The translations under genes were made by a program, and so were the position numbers. Shown one piece after another: positions 35,212 through 47,018 of a stretch of 64,000 nucleotides of DNA. The DNA is from Zerene cesonia (taxonomy: Eukaryota > Arthropoda > Insecta > Lepidoptera > Pieridae): positions 248,001 to 312,000 of the forward strand of contig NC_052102.1 in the NCBI RefSeq assembly GCF_012273895.1, read 5' to 3'. How positions within the stretch are numbered: position 1 is the first letter of the stretch; every line of letters starts with the position of its first letter. The notes under the pieces were generated by a model. It made no database searches. It saw only the letters and a program-made list of their open reading frames with translations, and was not told where the DNA came from.

Positions 35212-36351
35212 CGCGACTGCGCACTGAATTCGTAAACAAAAAGTTAATATTCCATTTATGAGGTGCGCACGCGACGAACGCAGTGCGAATATACACTTAC
35301 ATTGGTATGCGCATTAAATATAAAAAGAGATACCTCATTGTGTTTTAATTTCGAGATATTAAAAGATGTTTAAGTATTTAACCGACATCGAAAAGGCGTG
35401 AATCAGATCCAGTATAATTGTAATTATGTATTTCTTATTGTAATATTTTTCTTTCTAATGTGATAAAGAAGAGATCTTTAAAATATCTACTTATTTTATG
35501 CTGTTCTCAGTGAGATAAATAAATGACATTTAAAGTGAACACCACATGCTGATCAATGTCAGTAATAATTATAAATCTTTATATAATAAAGTGGCCTTGA
35601 GAAAATTGGGACACGTCGGAGGGAAGCTGCAAAAAGTATATTTTACATAATAACTATCATTAGCTGGTAAAATGAAGCGAGTGGTGTCGCAGTAACCATC
35701 ACCAGGCCATTAAGCGTTTGAGGGAACCGGGTCGAGAGGCTGCACGGCACTCACAAAGCCTCCAATTCACTCTTTAAATTATTAAATACCGTACACGTGA
35801 CCTAATTTCATTTATTTTATCGTTGCAACGTAGTTAATTAGCCTCCCTGAAAATATACTTTTTTTCTGTTTGTGTAATATTTTTTCTTTTCATATTTAAC
35901 GATTTTAATTACTCGCGAATGATACAAAGCGCCGCAAATTGCTTGGCTATAACAATTTTTAATATTTTGACCTGGAATTGAAGCCTGCATTATCTTCATT
36001 CATATAACTTTAATTAGCACCTTTCAATCGTTATTCTTTTTTAGGTTTTTTAGGGTTAAGAGCAAGCCTATAGAAGTTAAATTGATTTACAAACGAAATA
36101 AAATTTAACGTATTTCAATGTACTTGCCTGCAAGTTTGCTTGCGGGTTCTGTTTACATAAACATATATAATATAGGCGGTTGTATGTAATCTCTCTTAAA
36201 ACAGTACCTAGTAAAGACAGTATGCTTCGCTAATATTCAATAATTTATAAATGACAAATCTCATTCACCACCCGAATAATGTAAATTACTACAGCTAGTG
36301 AACGTAATTAATATCCAACGAAGTACCTCCACGGGCAATGTGTAATGCTGA

Positions 36352-36359
36352 TGACGTCA
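36352..36359. promoter_or_regulatory. CRE palindrome TGACGTCA
   Basis: An exact match in ATGACGTCAC. It is followed within about 10 bp by the inverted repeat GGTTGCCAACC and CCGGTGACGC. The patch is G+C richer than its flanks. Confidence 0.35.
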
Positions 36360-36625
36360 CCATCAGGTTGCCAACCGGTGACGCAACGAAACCTCTTCAA
36401 ATCCGCTTTATAGGGTAATGTTATTAGCAAGTTATCAAATGAATAGAAGATACTCTTGCGACCCAATTTCTCAAATAAACTAAATTATGGGAACGGATGT
36501 GAGAATTAATGCTCACTAATCGGAGATACGATCGCTGGAGGTAGATGCTGGTCGGATGTTGATATTGCTAATAATTATTAGTATCTACCTGTTTTTTGAA
36601 GGTTGGTATTAAAATCTGTATTGTA

Positions 36626-36832
36626 TACTAGCTTTTAGCCTGCGGCATCGCCCGCGTCGTAACGGAAAAGATACAGTTCCGAGTATTTCCCATGTAGCGA
36701 AAATATCGACACTATGCCCTATCTCGGGTCTAAACTAACTTCGTGTTAAATTTCATCCCAATCGGTTCGGTGGTTTAGGTGTAAAGATGGAACAGACAGA
36801 GTAACTTTCAAATTTATAATATTAGTAGAGAT
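36626..36832 (+). repeat. Rep-D: near-complete copy
   Basis: TATACTAGCTTTTAGCCTGC, GGCATCGCCCGCGTCG, GCCCTATCTCGGGTCTAAAC, TTAAATTTCATCCCAATCGG, TTCGGTGGTTTAGG and CTTTCAAATTTATAATATTA follow in the order expected for this lepidopteran-type element. Its AATTTCAT..CAATCGGTT and TATAATATTAGTAG boxes are shared with Rep-B. Confidence 0.75.
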
Positions 36833-39120
36833 AAAGGCTGGCTGGGAGAAAGAAAGAAATGGCGGAACGAGCTAGTCTTATTGTAAAGTGGAATACATTT
36901 CATATTTTAATATAAAGAACACATATTTTGCAATTAAATACTTTAATTTATGTTAATTTGAAATTGTTATGAACTTATGGCATGTTTCATTGTATTTGCA
37001 ATATCAAATAATATAAACTTACGTGTGTACAAAGTCTGAGAAAATTATCAGATATCTTATCGTATTAACTGAACAAATGGGTAGAGAACTATATAAGGCC
37101 TACTTATTACAAATGAATCACATTTCGTTTCATTTTTCTTATGTTTAAAATAACTTATACCTTATACTAAGGAAATTTTATCATAATTGTAGAAGTTTCC
37201 TTCTGAAACATGAGTGTGTTTAGAGGGGTGTTTGTCAATCAATCACTTCGGAATGATCGAGCAGATCGGATTGAATTTGTCATACAGATAGAACATAATC
37301 TAGAACTGTAAAATGCTTTCTATTCAGATGCTACAGGAGCTTACAAGCATTATTCTATAAAAAGTATCGCTGGAATATAATTCGAGGATTTTAAATAAAT
37401 CCAGATAAAACCGGTTATTTTGAAATTAAGTAGTTAAAACTGGGCATAGGAGACGTGAAACGTCAACTCATAGAAGGAGCTAGAAAGGTTTTGAGGCACG
37501 ATAAACATAACATACAATACGTATATATGAATAAATAATTAATAATCGATTAAAACAAAAGGTTTGATACGTCATAATATGTGATTATTTTATAATTCAA
37601 TTTTAAACCTAATTAATACAAATCTGAAGAGTTTGTTTGAACCTGCTTATGTAAGGAACCACTAGACAGATTTAAAAAATTGAGTGCTGGTAATTTTAAA
37701 ACTACCACAAGCAATGCCGGGCCGGACCGCTGGTTTTAAGCTTACTATACATAAGCCTTTACACAAGTAAAGGCTATATATAATGGTGCCCATTACAAGG
37801 GCCCCATTATATAACTAATGCAAGCATGTTCACTGTAATTTATGCTATACAAATAATAAAAATCCAATAGTAATACAAATTAAAAGCGGCACTTACACAT
37901 CACAAACAGTGTTATTACACTTCGTGTGTGGATCGACTCGGACTTGGCAGTTTTATTACCGATCCACGTTAAATGTCATAAATAATTTAAAGGAGTCGAT
38001 AAAGATTCGAGGGGTCAAGGCAATTATATAAATGGTAGATATTTTACCATTAAATAAGCTCGGTGAAATAAGACAGGAATTGAAAAGGAAGCACGTGGGT
38101 GGGATTTGCTTTATAGCTTAATTTGTGAGTTTAGTCATAATAACTATAGAAAATTATGAGAATTGTAGAAGAAGAGAAAAATAAGACAAAAATAATGTAA
38201 TTTAAAATGGTCTTTTCTCGAGATATTTCATAAATAAAACAAAATTATCATATTCTAACACTTATAATAAAATGATATGAGATATAAATTAACACTGACC
38301 TTACATATCTGAGGTTCGGAGTTTATATAACTGCAAGGCGCCATTGATCTGCGACAAAACGAAAAATATGAGTAATTATTACTAAGTTTTTATTTCAAAT
38401 AAAAGAGCCATATTTAAGAATGTATACAATTTATTCAACTAGGTCTTTTGAATGCAGAAGTTTCGTAGTTAGCGACGAACACCGTATAGCGAAATGGATG
38501 GTTATGATCTAAATTGAAGGTTTGTAAATTGTGTTATTTTTACGAATAAATTCGTTTTAATTTTTTATATGTTTTGTCACATAACCTCTCAGTAAATTAA
38601 AGATGGCGCTGTCTAAATATACAGAGGGCAAGTTCATCACATCTGAGGTTTATATCTCGTTAAATTTACAATCACTTCGCTCGTTTGATTGTAAAATATA
38701 ATAAGCACCAGTTACGGCAGCCTTCGTTTTCCATTACAGCATAAAAGTATGAACATTGTAGGGTATTATTATTAAAATTTTGTTAAGCAAAGAAACCTGT
38801 AGTTTCCCAGTAAACAGTGGAAATTTTTAATTTCGCCGCTTCCGTGAAAACTTGGGAGCTTTTAAATGGCTACTCGGAGGAAAATATTTGACTCGGAATC
38901 AAGTGGCACAGAAATAGGTCATGCTCGATGTATTTTTAAGCTGTGTTTAGAGCGTTGTCGTCCGCTGCCGTACAATGGTTGGTACATTTTCATATTTTTA
39001 CACGGAACAAAAAAAATTTATTATAGTATTTAGATAATTTGATACCTTTTTAGTATCAATTGGATATCGTTGGCTGGGTTACATATTATATCACCTTTGC
39101 CCTTGCTTATAACATAAAGT
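36833..39120. other. Non-coding stretch
   Basis: AT-rich. It holds AGATGGCGC at 38601-38609 (CTCF-like core) next to GCTGTC, and a small AAGCGACGAACACCG patch near 38470. No family repeat or frame of interest is found. Confidence 0.5.
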
Positions 39121-39380
39121 AAACATCTCACAATTTCGCATTTATAATATAGAGTCTATATTATAAAGACGAAATTGTGTTTGTTTGTCCATCTTCACGT
39201 CGCAACGGAGCGGTATTGCATCCTTTATCTCTGTGAAGATAGTTAGGAGGCTAGAGAGTGAGATTGGCTACTTTATATCGCGGGGAAACATCTTATTCCC
39301 ATGAGAATATCCATTGTGATGTACATATGAATCGCTCCGATATTGTACAACCCGTTGCGATCGAGAGGGTTATATTAAAA
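39121..39380 (-). repeat. Nested repeat remnants preceding Rep-E
   Basis: A tail fragment, TTTCGCATTTATAATAT (39135-39151), abuts TCTATATTATAAAGACGAAA (39155). GTTTGTCCATCTTCACGTCG, CAACGGAGCGG, TATCGCGGGGAAACATC, TTCCCATGAGAATATCC and TTGCGATCGAGAGGGTTATA follow. These boxes run in the antisense order relative to GCCCGCGGC-headed elements, so I read it as a minus-oriented Rep-D-like copy. Confidence 0.55.
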
Positions 39381-39566
39381 ACTAGGTTTTGCCCGCGGCT
39401 TCGTACGCGTTAAATTTGGACTAGTGTAACAGATGTTATTATACATATAAACCTTCCCCTTGAATAACCCTATCTATTAAAAAAAACCGCATCAAAATCC
39501 GTTGTGCAGTTTTAAAGATTTAAGCATACATTGGGATAGAGAAAACGACTTTGTTCTATACTATGT
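39381..39566 (+). repeat. Rep-E: dispersed repeat copy
   Basis: ACTAGGTTTTGCCCGCGGCT, TCGTACGCGTTAAATTTGGA, CCTTCCCCTTGAATAACCCT, ATCTATTAAAAAAAACCGC, CATCAAAATCCGTTG, AGTTTTAAAGATTTAAGC and CGACTTTGTTCTATACTATG. I recall this run as a widely repeated non-coding unit in moths. It is the only copy in the window. An inverted D-type scrap (GCGAAGCCGTGGGCAACAGC, 39608-39627) follows it. Confidence 0.6.
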
Positions 39567-39632
39567 GACATGTATGGCAACTGTTAATATTGTTTAACGA
39601 AGCAAGCGAAGCCGTGGGCAACAGCTTGTATT

Positions 39633-40254
39633 TTATAATTCTTGCATAACATAAATTAGAAACGCTTATCGTGATAACATATTTGTAAAGTTTTAATGGA
39701 TGAAACGATAAAATACGAGTTTTTAACCCAGATATAAATGTTTTATTTCTAGAAACTTTTTCCACGAAGAGTATTCACCATTCCGTCGACATGAAACGTT
39801 TACGATAAATAATTTGTCCAGTCGAATTTTTAGGCCAGGGTTTACGAGGGTCGCCTTCGAAATTCTTCACAATTCACGCAATTCAGAACCTAGGTATGGA
39901 CCTTCATGTTTATCGCGGGTTTCATGTCGCCTGGGAAACTCTGGATTCCTGTATTTTCGCTAAATATTATGTCGCGAATAAAAGCTAGCGATAAAGCCTT
40001 TTATTTTTATAATTTGTGTAAATATTGAATAGGAAAAAAAAAAGGTTTGGAAATGAAATTTTGTTTAATTTACCATTTTACGGATTTATAACTACCTATT
40101 ATATTTATTCTAACATGCAAAAAATAGTTTTCAATCTATTGGTTTATTTACCAAATAATCATAAAAATAAAATATTTTATTACTTTCGTTACTAGGAGTT
40201 AATAGCTATTTGGCAAACCAGGATTTAACGGTGTTAAGATTATTATGGTGATAT
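39633..40254. other. Non-coding stretch
   Basis: AT-rich. A 69-codon minus frame (39556-39765) overlaps Rep-E and is spurious. A slightly richer patch at 39780-39960 has no recognised content. Confidence 0.5.
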
Positions 40255-40465
40255 TTTTGTCATCGTCGGCAATGGAGCTGGCGGGTCGCCTGATGGAAAG
40301 CGTTACCACCGCCTATGGATATTTACCAAGGCGTAAGGTTGTTTGCACTTAAACGTCTACAAAGGGATTGCCGATTGTTAATGGGTAAATGGGAAGGGAT
40401 GAAGAAAGGAGGGGAATAAAGGAAAGGATTGATATAGGCTGAGAAAAAGAAAAGGGCCTAGGATA
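40255..40465 (+). repeat. Rep-G: most complete copy
   Basis: The head is GGCAATGGAGCTGGCGGGTC, GCCTGATGGAAAGCG and TACCACCGCCTATGG. GGGATTGCCGATTGT, a purine-rich GGGAAGGGATGAAGAAAGGA run and AGAAAAGGGCC follow. The head matches 49121-49165 and the middle matches 20881-20900. About 210 bp, non-coding. Confidence 0.8.
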
Positions 40466-40471
40466 TTATAA

Positions 40472-40496
40472 AGATAAGATATGATAAGATAGGATA
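40472..40496 (+). promoter_or_regulatory. Tandem GATA motifs at the Rep-G tail
   Basis: AGATAAGA (40472), TGATAAGA (40482) and GGATATAA follow at 10-bp spacing. WGATAR is the GATA-factor core. The motif lies in a low-complexity GATAAGATA tract that may simply be the element's simple-sequence tail. Confidence 0.3.
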
Positions 40497-40938
40497 TAAT
40501 AAAGATTCGTTATGATAATGAGACATGTATCAGGAACCAATTACGGATGTAAAATATCTGTCACATATTCTATGAGTCTGTACGTGTGTTATAAATTAAA
40601 AATGAAAGAAAGAAGTAACGCTTAATTCAGCACAGACATAAAATAACATGGAATAAACAAAAATAAATTAACAATTTAAAGGAGAAACAGAAAGAATTGT
40701 CTGCACGTATATTACAAATTAGGATCAATTGTTCTTTAAATACACCATCAAATCAATAGCTATGTGTAAACGCTGTCAAAGTAAAGTAAAAGGCGATATT
40801 AATTAAATGGATACAAACAACGACCAGCAAACGTTATTTATGTCGAGATGGGGACGTCCACAAATCATCCGCTTGGCTGTATCTTACGCTTGGTGACAAC
40901 ACGACCGAGCGTGGTCCAAAGCGTAGTATGTTCATTAT

Positions 40939-41075
40939 CTATACTATTATTAAAAGGTTTATAATTTTGTATGTTTGTAACGTTTTTCCGCACAACTGCT
41001 AGACCGATTTCAAAAGCTCTTTCAATATTTGAAAGCTGCAACTCAGTACCTGCGTACCAGCTAGTTTTTCATTTT
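40939..41075 (-). repeat. Diverged element, antisense C/D-like boxes
   Basis: TATACTATTATTAAAAGGTT, TGTATGTTTGTAACG, CTAGACCGATTTCAAAAGC and TTTCAATATTTGAAAGCTG match the antisense order of the Rep-C unit (tail, GTTCAAAC region, TTTGAAAA..CTTTCA region). Strongly diverged. The class call is tentative. Confidence 0.45.
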
Positions 41076-41662
41076 AATTTATAAGGCATGGATTCTCTTT
41101 AAACTTAGTTTTTATTTATTACAAACGCACTTGCTCTAAATGCTTGTCCATTTTATTCTTTCCGACCCAAAGAGTAATACGCGACCTTAGAAAAGACAAT
41201 AGTATTTCAGCACTGAACTGTCAAAAGAAGATTATTCAGTATTCATTCTGCGATATGTCTCAGCACTGATATTCAGCCAATCTCCTATCCTAATTGTCAG
41301 AATTATGTTAATATTTCATTTATTAAGAAATCAAATGAAGAGACGAAGTTGAAATAATAAATGCATAATTAAAAACAACCGCTATTTACTTGCGGAAATT
41401 ATAATAAAATATTCTAAACGTAATAACCTGTTACTAAAGTTCGAGGAAGTGTAGTAAACTCGGATTAACTAAAACTCAATATTTTGCAAACAAATAGATA
41501 GTTAAATAGATGATCCGTCATACTTAAATGCTTTTAGTTAAATTTACGTATTTCTTGATGGTGACACGATTTTTTTATTCCTATTAGGAATACGCGTATG
41601 ACATATATAATAGACCACTAGATGCAGATTGAAATGACATCTTGTTCAGTTATTGTCTTCAA
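41076..41662. other. Non-coding stretch
   Basis: AT-rich with nothing recognised. Confidence 0.5.
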
Positions 41663-41858
41663 AACTTTCACGTTTATAACATACCTACTAGCTTCCCGAT
41701 CGCGGCTTCGCCAAAATAAAAAATTCCTATGGGAATGAGATGTTTTGTCGCCATAAAAAGGAGCCTATGACACACATGATATCAACATAGCGTTCCGTCG
41801 CGACGTGCAAGACAAACAATCAAACAAATAAACACTTTCGCATTTATAATAAACGTAG
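41663..41858 (+). repeat. Rep-D: copy behind a tail fragment
   Basis: A tail scrap, AACTTTCACGTTTATAACAT (41663-41682), runs straight into CTACTAGCTTCCCGATCGCG and GCTTCGCC. TTCCTATGGGAATGAGATG and AAATAAACACTTTCGCATTT follow, then ATAATAAACGTAG. So two copies sit end to end, the first nearly erased. The 78-codon minus frame starting in this copy (41782-42018) has no recognisable product. Confidence 0.65.
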
Positions 41859-43095
41859 CTACGCGCATCTCATACCTTGGCTCATACAACATCCCGTTTC
41901 TCGCCGCCGAGACCCGCCGGCGCATGCACCTGGTCGATCCACCGACCCGTCCAGCCAGTTTTTCAAATTTAATGCCATTCATACACGCTGTATATGTTTT
42001 TTCGATTCGAATGTACATGATTATTTACTTATGTTTGTATAATTAGGCGATTCTTTTAACACGCCGGTGTGGTGGGAAGACGCCAATGGGTGGTTTTCAG
42101 TCTCGTTTTAAATCTTACTATTACATTCTTTATTCTGTATGTCCTTGTTTGTAATCGTGACCAAATTGTATGCTGTGTTGATTTTACTTGTACCGTTATC
42201 TGTTATATCATTTACCCATAATAGTTATGCAAATCTATTTGAGGTAAAATTTTATATGTTTGGTTATAAGTACATTGGAAACAGATACGATATAAATCAA
42301 CTCTAAGCCTATTATTGAAATCAATTCCACGATGTCATCATATCGTAAACGTTATTTCTAAATCACCCAAACACACGTATTGTGACACATGCCAATAATA
42401 ATAACAATAACTGCCTCATAAAACAAACAAAATGTGAGGAAAACGCGGCTGCAGCGAAGATACAATTCAAAATAAAGACAAAATACGAGCGCCTCCATTT
42501 AAATGGAAATCACACAACTCTTTGAAATGAGCGCGATATCAAAACTGCTATTTCAAAATCTCAACACAAAAGATTACATTTACATAGGAAAAGAATCAAA
42601 AACATGTCAAATAAAGTCGTATCTTTAGATTGCATCTGTATCGAGTTAGCGCCGAAGCGACTTGGCAATGTCTGTGGGATAGCGTTACAAGCTCGCGTGT
42701 AACGTACGCCGGGTGCGCCGCCAGCGGGCTTCTATCTTTTTTAAAATACATAATTTCATAGTCCCTAATACAAATCTGTACATTAGTTTTGTTGAGAACT
42801 TTTTGATATCACAAAAGAAGAATTTGTTCTCAAAGATGGCTGCGCAAATGTGGAGTTTCAAAACTAATTAAACCCGCAATATTATTCCCTATTTACAATA
42901 TTATACCTATTTTCTAATACACGTTAACAATTAACAATTAAGAATCAGTCAGGTGATAAAGAATTTAAGAAATAAAATAATTATTTGAAAATTAAGAGTA
43001 ATTTACGCGTTTAAAAGAGCGCAATACAATTATTAAAGGCTGCATTATTTCAAATTTTTTCAACATCAATCATTCTTTTGTACAATGAAGGTCAG
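41859..43095. other. Non-coding stretch with two CpG-richer patches
   Basis: 41860-41960 contains CCGCCGAGACCCGCCGGCGC. 42640-42735 contains GCCGAAGCGACTTGGC and GCCGGGTGCGCCGCCAGCGG. Neither matches another place in the window. Function unknown. Confidence 0.4.
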
Positions 43096-43212
43096 AACCT
43101 GGGTACCCCTGGGTAGAAGGTACCACTCTACATTCTAAAATGGGACCAAATTTCACATTTCACAACAACAATTTCACATTAAACACAAAAGTATTACGAC
43201 AATCGGTTTGTT
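43096..43212 (-). repeat. Rep-A: internal part of a copy, minus orientation
   Basis: GGGTAGAAGGTACCACTCTA, CATTCTAAAATGGGACCAAA, AACAACAATTTCACAT and GACAATCGG correspond to boxes at 53326-53402 and 6768-6850 in the same order. The terminal ACCGACTTC end is missing. It contains a GGGTACCC palindrome. Confidence 0.65.
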
Positions 43213-44219
43213 TTTTAAAAAATAATATTACCGTCATACATTAACCATAAAGTTAACACAATATAACCACATCACAAAACTGTCCAGCCAATGAGGCGGC
43301 TAGTTAGACAGATATAATTCATAAAAAGGTCAGGTAGGGTCAGGGTAATTATCAGCTGAGCGTTAAGCGGCTTGGAGCGGGTCGGTAAGCGGCCGATCGC
43401 ATAAGATTTTAAAACTTATAGCCCTGCACGGGGAGATAAGATGTTATAGCTTTAATTATTTGTTATTTATGGTAAATTATAATAATCCTTGACATTTTAT
43501 TGAGCAATCTAATCCAAACCTACGATATAGACATGGGACATTTGATACAGCCTTTCTCATGCTTATGTATGCATTCGGGGATTTACCACAGTATCTTTAC
43601 TAAACCTATACAAAGCAAGATAGTCGCTTCACGTCGAAGAGAAATTCACTAACTGTTCCAATTCTAATTAATTTATTATTAAACGAATCATTTTTCACAT
43701 TTAAGACAGGAAAACACATTTAAACGATAAACAAACTGAATTCCTCCCCATCTATCGTTACTTAAGACAGAGTAATTATAGGACTATTTAAAGTTGCCTT
43801 TTTTATGCCGTCGTGTGCTTTAAGAGTTGAATTCTGTTAAAACAAAAAATTACGCAAAAGTCGAAGAAAATGAATCGCAATGGAAATATGAAAGCGATCA
43901 AGTAATCGGCTTTAAAGCACGGCAGGTGCAAGCGCTAATCCCGTTATAAATGAATCAAATTTGACGCTCGCAAACACGCCGCAATTTAGGGGAAGGAATT
44001 TGATAAAATCACTTTGTACATTTATCCGTCTTGATCAGCTTTTGTTGAAACTGCTAGACTTATCTTTAAATCTTTGAATATATCATTATTCTAGCTGTTC
44101 AATTGTAGAAATATAGATTACTGCTGCCGTGGATAGCGGGAGCTTACCGACGGCAGAGTTGGTTTCGATCTTCAGTTGTTATTAAAGAGTCGCTATCACA
44201 AACATAGTAAAGGATTTAA
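43213..44219. other. Non-coding stretch with regulatory-like patches
   Basis: 43320-43440 carries AGGTCAGGTAGGGTCAGGG (two AGGTCA-like half-sites), CAGCTG and AGATAAG. 43900-43990 carries GCTTTAAAGC, CGCTAATCCCG (a TAATCC, Otx/Bicoid-type core) and GACGCTCGC. These are weak single matches. Confidence 0.35.
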
Positions 44220-44247
44220 TTCATATATTAGTGAACTAATATATGAA
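44220..44247. repeat. Perfect 12-bp inverted repeat, TGAA loop
   Basis: TTCATATATTAG, TGAA, CTAATATATGAA. The 28-nt palindrome with a tetraloop is flanked by AT-rich DNA. Confidence 0.75.
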
Positions 44248-45483
44248 CAAACAAGCAACTATGTCTTTATTAATTTTGACAATTTTTATGAGAATCCTCT
44301 GAAAGAGAAGACGAACTGGACAAAGGCTCGCAAGTTATTTGCAAGGAGCAAATAACTTTTAAACACAATAAAAAGAACTACTCTAACAAGTTTACACTCT
44401 TTAAGCTTTATCAATTCTCCAAGAAATGCAAAGTAAACCCAAAGAAATACAACATTTTATTCCCAGTCACCAAGTAGGTAATAAACTTAGCAAGATTGTT
44501 GACACGAGAATAAAAGCAAAGAATAAACATCATTTAACTGCACAATTGTAAGGAGTGACGGACAGAGGCCGATACTGGAACAACGGGAACACTTTCCAGC
44601 GACCTATATAGAAAAATTGGGTTAACATCGCGACTTACCTCAGTTACGGGCCATTAAATGATAAGTTATTAGTAGGTATAAAGGCTGACTTTGTCGGTAC
44701 ACGCACACATTCAACACATATAAAAAGGGCTTTTCATCTGTAGAGTGAAATGTATGTAATACTGTTCAAAAGGAAATTGGCAAGTTTATTGAAGAAATGT
44801 GGGATGTTTTTAAACAATCAAAGACTAAAATAGATTCAAAAATTCAGAGCCTCTATGCCGGATTGATTTTATGTTTTAAATATCGATATATTTAGTAGAT
44901 TATTTGTGACACCAACAATAAATACATCTATATATGAGCGTGTTAATACTTGCTTCGGGAATTATCTAGATTCATTAAAAACAATCTTGAGAAAGTTTGT
45001 CGCATAGCCAAGGACATTATATTATTACATGAGTGTGGCCGGGTTAATGAAGCCTCGCGAGATAAATCCCCAAAGTTGGTACTACTGCTGAAGTTTTCGC
45101 GAGGCCATGTGTAAGGAAATACTTTGTGGGACGTAGGGACGATTGCGCAACTCGCAAATTCTTTGCGAAGTATTGGCTGTTTGGAATTCCGCTTTTTTAG
45201 ACTTTCAATAAATGTTGTATGCTGAAAGAAAAGTTGAAGAGCACGTGTTTGAAATACCTGGTATCTTTGAATTTTGGGATTTAAAATGTTAAACGTTTAG
45301 AATGTAGACATGCCAAATCTATGTTTTTGGTTGATATAGTTTCGATTGTAAGTGTGGGAAACAAGAATTTTGGGAAACAATTTCTTAAATTCACAATTTC
45401 AAAATTATAAAACAGAAAATAATCGCACAAAACTTAGTTCCCTATAAAGCTATAAGGCCTTGAACGCGAAATGACACTAATCA
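44248..45483. other. Non-coding stretch
   Basis: AT-rich, with a TATCGATA at 44881-44888 and a G+C-richer patch at about 45035-45165. No repeat family or gene is recognised. Confidence 0.5.
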
Positions 45484-45729
45484 CACTAATATTATATATG
45501 TGAAAGTTTGTCTCTTTGGATGTTTGTCCGACAATCAAGCTGAAACTACTGAACGGATTTTGATGAAATATGGTATACACACAGGGTATGAGCTAACTTG
45601 GTTGATATTATACTTTTAATCCCGATTAAATGCTCCCATGGGATAAAACAGGACTAGATAGTCACAAAATAATTTGTATATGTTCAAATTTCACGCCGGC
45701 AAAGCCGCGGGCGAAAGCTTGTTATAATA
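45484..45729 (-). repeat. Rep-D: near-complete copy, minus orientation
   Basis: ACTAATATTATATATGTGAA, AGTTTGTCTCTTTGGATG, GAAACTACTGAACGGATTTT, GATGAAATATGGTATACACA, TAATCCCGATTAAATGCTCC, then CGCCGGCAAAGCCGCGGGCG and AAAGCTTGTTATAAT. The end is the reverse complement of the CTAGCTTT.GCCCGCGGC head. The 67-codon frame beginning at 45630 is inside the copy and spurious. Confidence 0.75.
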
Positions 45730-45888
45730 TAAACACAAAATATTGTCACAAGAAATATACCTACACAATCCCAAGAGCTCCATACATCTACATTAGGCGC
45801 TGGCAAGCGAGTTTTAGAAAATGCGTTAATTAGGCGCTCTCTAAGTTAGCGAGTCAGCACTTTAAATTTCCCAATGGGTATTATTTTA

Positions 45889-45998
45889 CCATAAATCAAC
45901 CCTTTCATGGGTTCCTATCGCTAAGACACAGAGCAAGCGCCGATCCCTGGTGATTAATTGATTAAGCAGCCATTTCGTAATTTTCATGATTTATGGCG
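45889..45998. promoter_or_regulatory. Cluster of Exd/Hox-type composite sites
   Basis: TGATTTATGG occurs twice in inverted orientation: as CCATAAATCA at 45889-45898, and at 45987-45996 within CATGATTTATGGCG. Between them lies TGATTAATTGATTAA (45951-45965), two overlapping TGATTA..A cores. TGATTTATGG and TGATTAAT are typical of Exd/Pbx with posterior and central Hox proteins. The whole 45880-46015 block is more balanced in composition than its flanks. Family knowledge supports the motif type; use in vivo is inference. Confidence 0.45.
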
Positions 45999-47018
45999 TT
46001 TGTACACATGCGGGGAATCAGGGTTTCAAATGGTGGATTTAGTTCCTGAGAAGTAGGATATTTCAGTCTGTTATTTTTCCCCAATGTTTAATCGGGGTTA
46101 AAAGCATATGGATAAAGACAATTGAGTTCATGAAGGTTTACTAGCTGCATGCGCCGGTTCTGTACGGGGAGTTATTTATCGTAATTGAAACTATCCTATC
46201 TTTTAAGTTGATTCAAACTGCACGTGGTGTGCAAATTTGATTCAAATCGGTTGAATAATTTAGAAGGTCATCGAGGACAAATAATGTCACACGTAATTTT
46301 GATATATAATGATAAGATTTGTCATGTTCATATATCTTAACAGTCATGAAAAGTCCTTTTCCCAACGCTTCAAGAGTATATTAATAATAAACCAAAGTTA
46401 AAGTTTAAGAAAATAACAATTACCTAGCTATAAAATACGTTATGAAAAATAGAAAAGACCAGAAAAGTTGATAGCAAAGCTGCGATCGTTTACCCATAAG
46501 GAAAACTGATGTCAATCCCACTTCAACGAGTCAATAACATCGCCGAGAGCTCGATACCATCAACTGAATCAATTTCAAAACCTTTAATTGGCCTTTTTGC
46601 GAACCTTTTGATGTCCCGACTTAAGAAAATAGACGGCGAGGCACGACAAAAGAATTTAATTGATTCTCAAGAATGTCCGAGGAAATCTTTTAGCTGGTTT
46701 GATTGTTTCCGAGCTAAGTCGCTTTAAATGTTAAATGCATTTCGTTTACCTTGGACGGAATAGTTTTACATATAAAATTCAAGTGTTTATCATCATTGTT
46801 TTCTTGTTCGATTCTACGATTGCGTGGTATAATATATTTTTAAATTAACCTTTAAAAAGCGTTATTTTGTACGTGTGTTACCAGTCTTTCTCAATAAATT
46901 AACTAATCAACACAAAATATTTCAATAACTATAAATCTCAACTCAGATGATTATGGATTGACAAATCCATATGCACCACTCTGAATTTCTAATTTCTAAA
47001 TGTAATACTTATATTTTT
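45999..47018. other. Non-coding stretch with one unrecognised 72-codon frame
   Basis: The frame at 46509-46727 would encode MSIPLQRVNNIAESSIPSTE and onward with a Lys/Arg-rich C-terminal half. It has no domain, and TAATTG-type homeodomain cores occur inside it, so regulatory DNA is as likely as coding. The remainder is AT-rich. Confidence 0.35.

Larger units (their letters stand above)
34251..36625. other. Non-coding stretch containing two CRE palindromes
   Basis: AT-rich with G+C-richer patches at 35155-35290, 35680-35765 and 36330-36400. The first and third each contain an exact TGACGTCA (see separate entries). A CGCCACAACCCCGAAAGGGC motif at 34906-34925, followed by TTGTGTGAAATAAATTATTG and a GATGATGATGG tract, may be a repeat tail. 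A 63-codon minus frame at 34602-34793 is unrecognised. Confidence 0.45.

Noticed and set aside
35378..35405. AACCGACATCGAAAAGGCG as a further Rep-A end
   Set aside because: Only partial resemblance and no subterminal motif after it.
38601..38609. CTCF-like AGATGGCGC as a separate feature
   Set aside because: A 9-mer alone without flank match or island context; mentioned only in the surrounding stretch.
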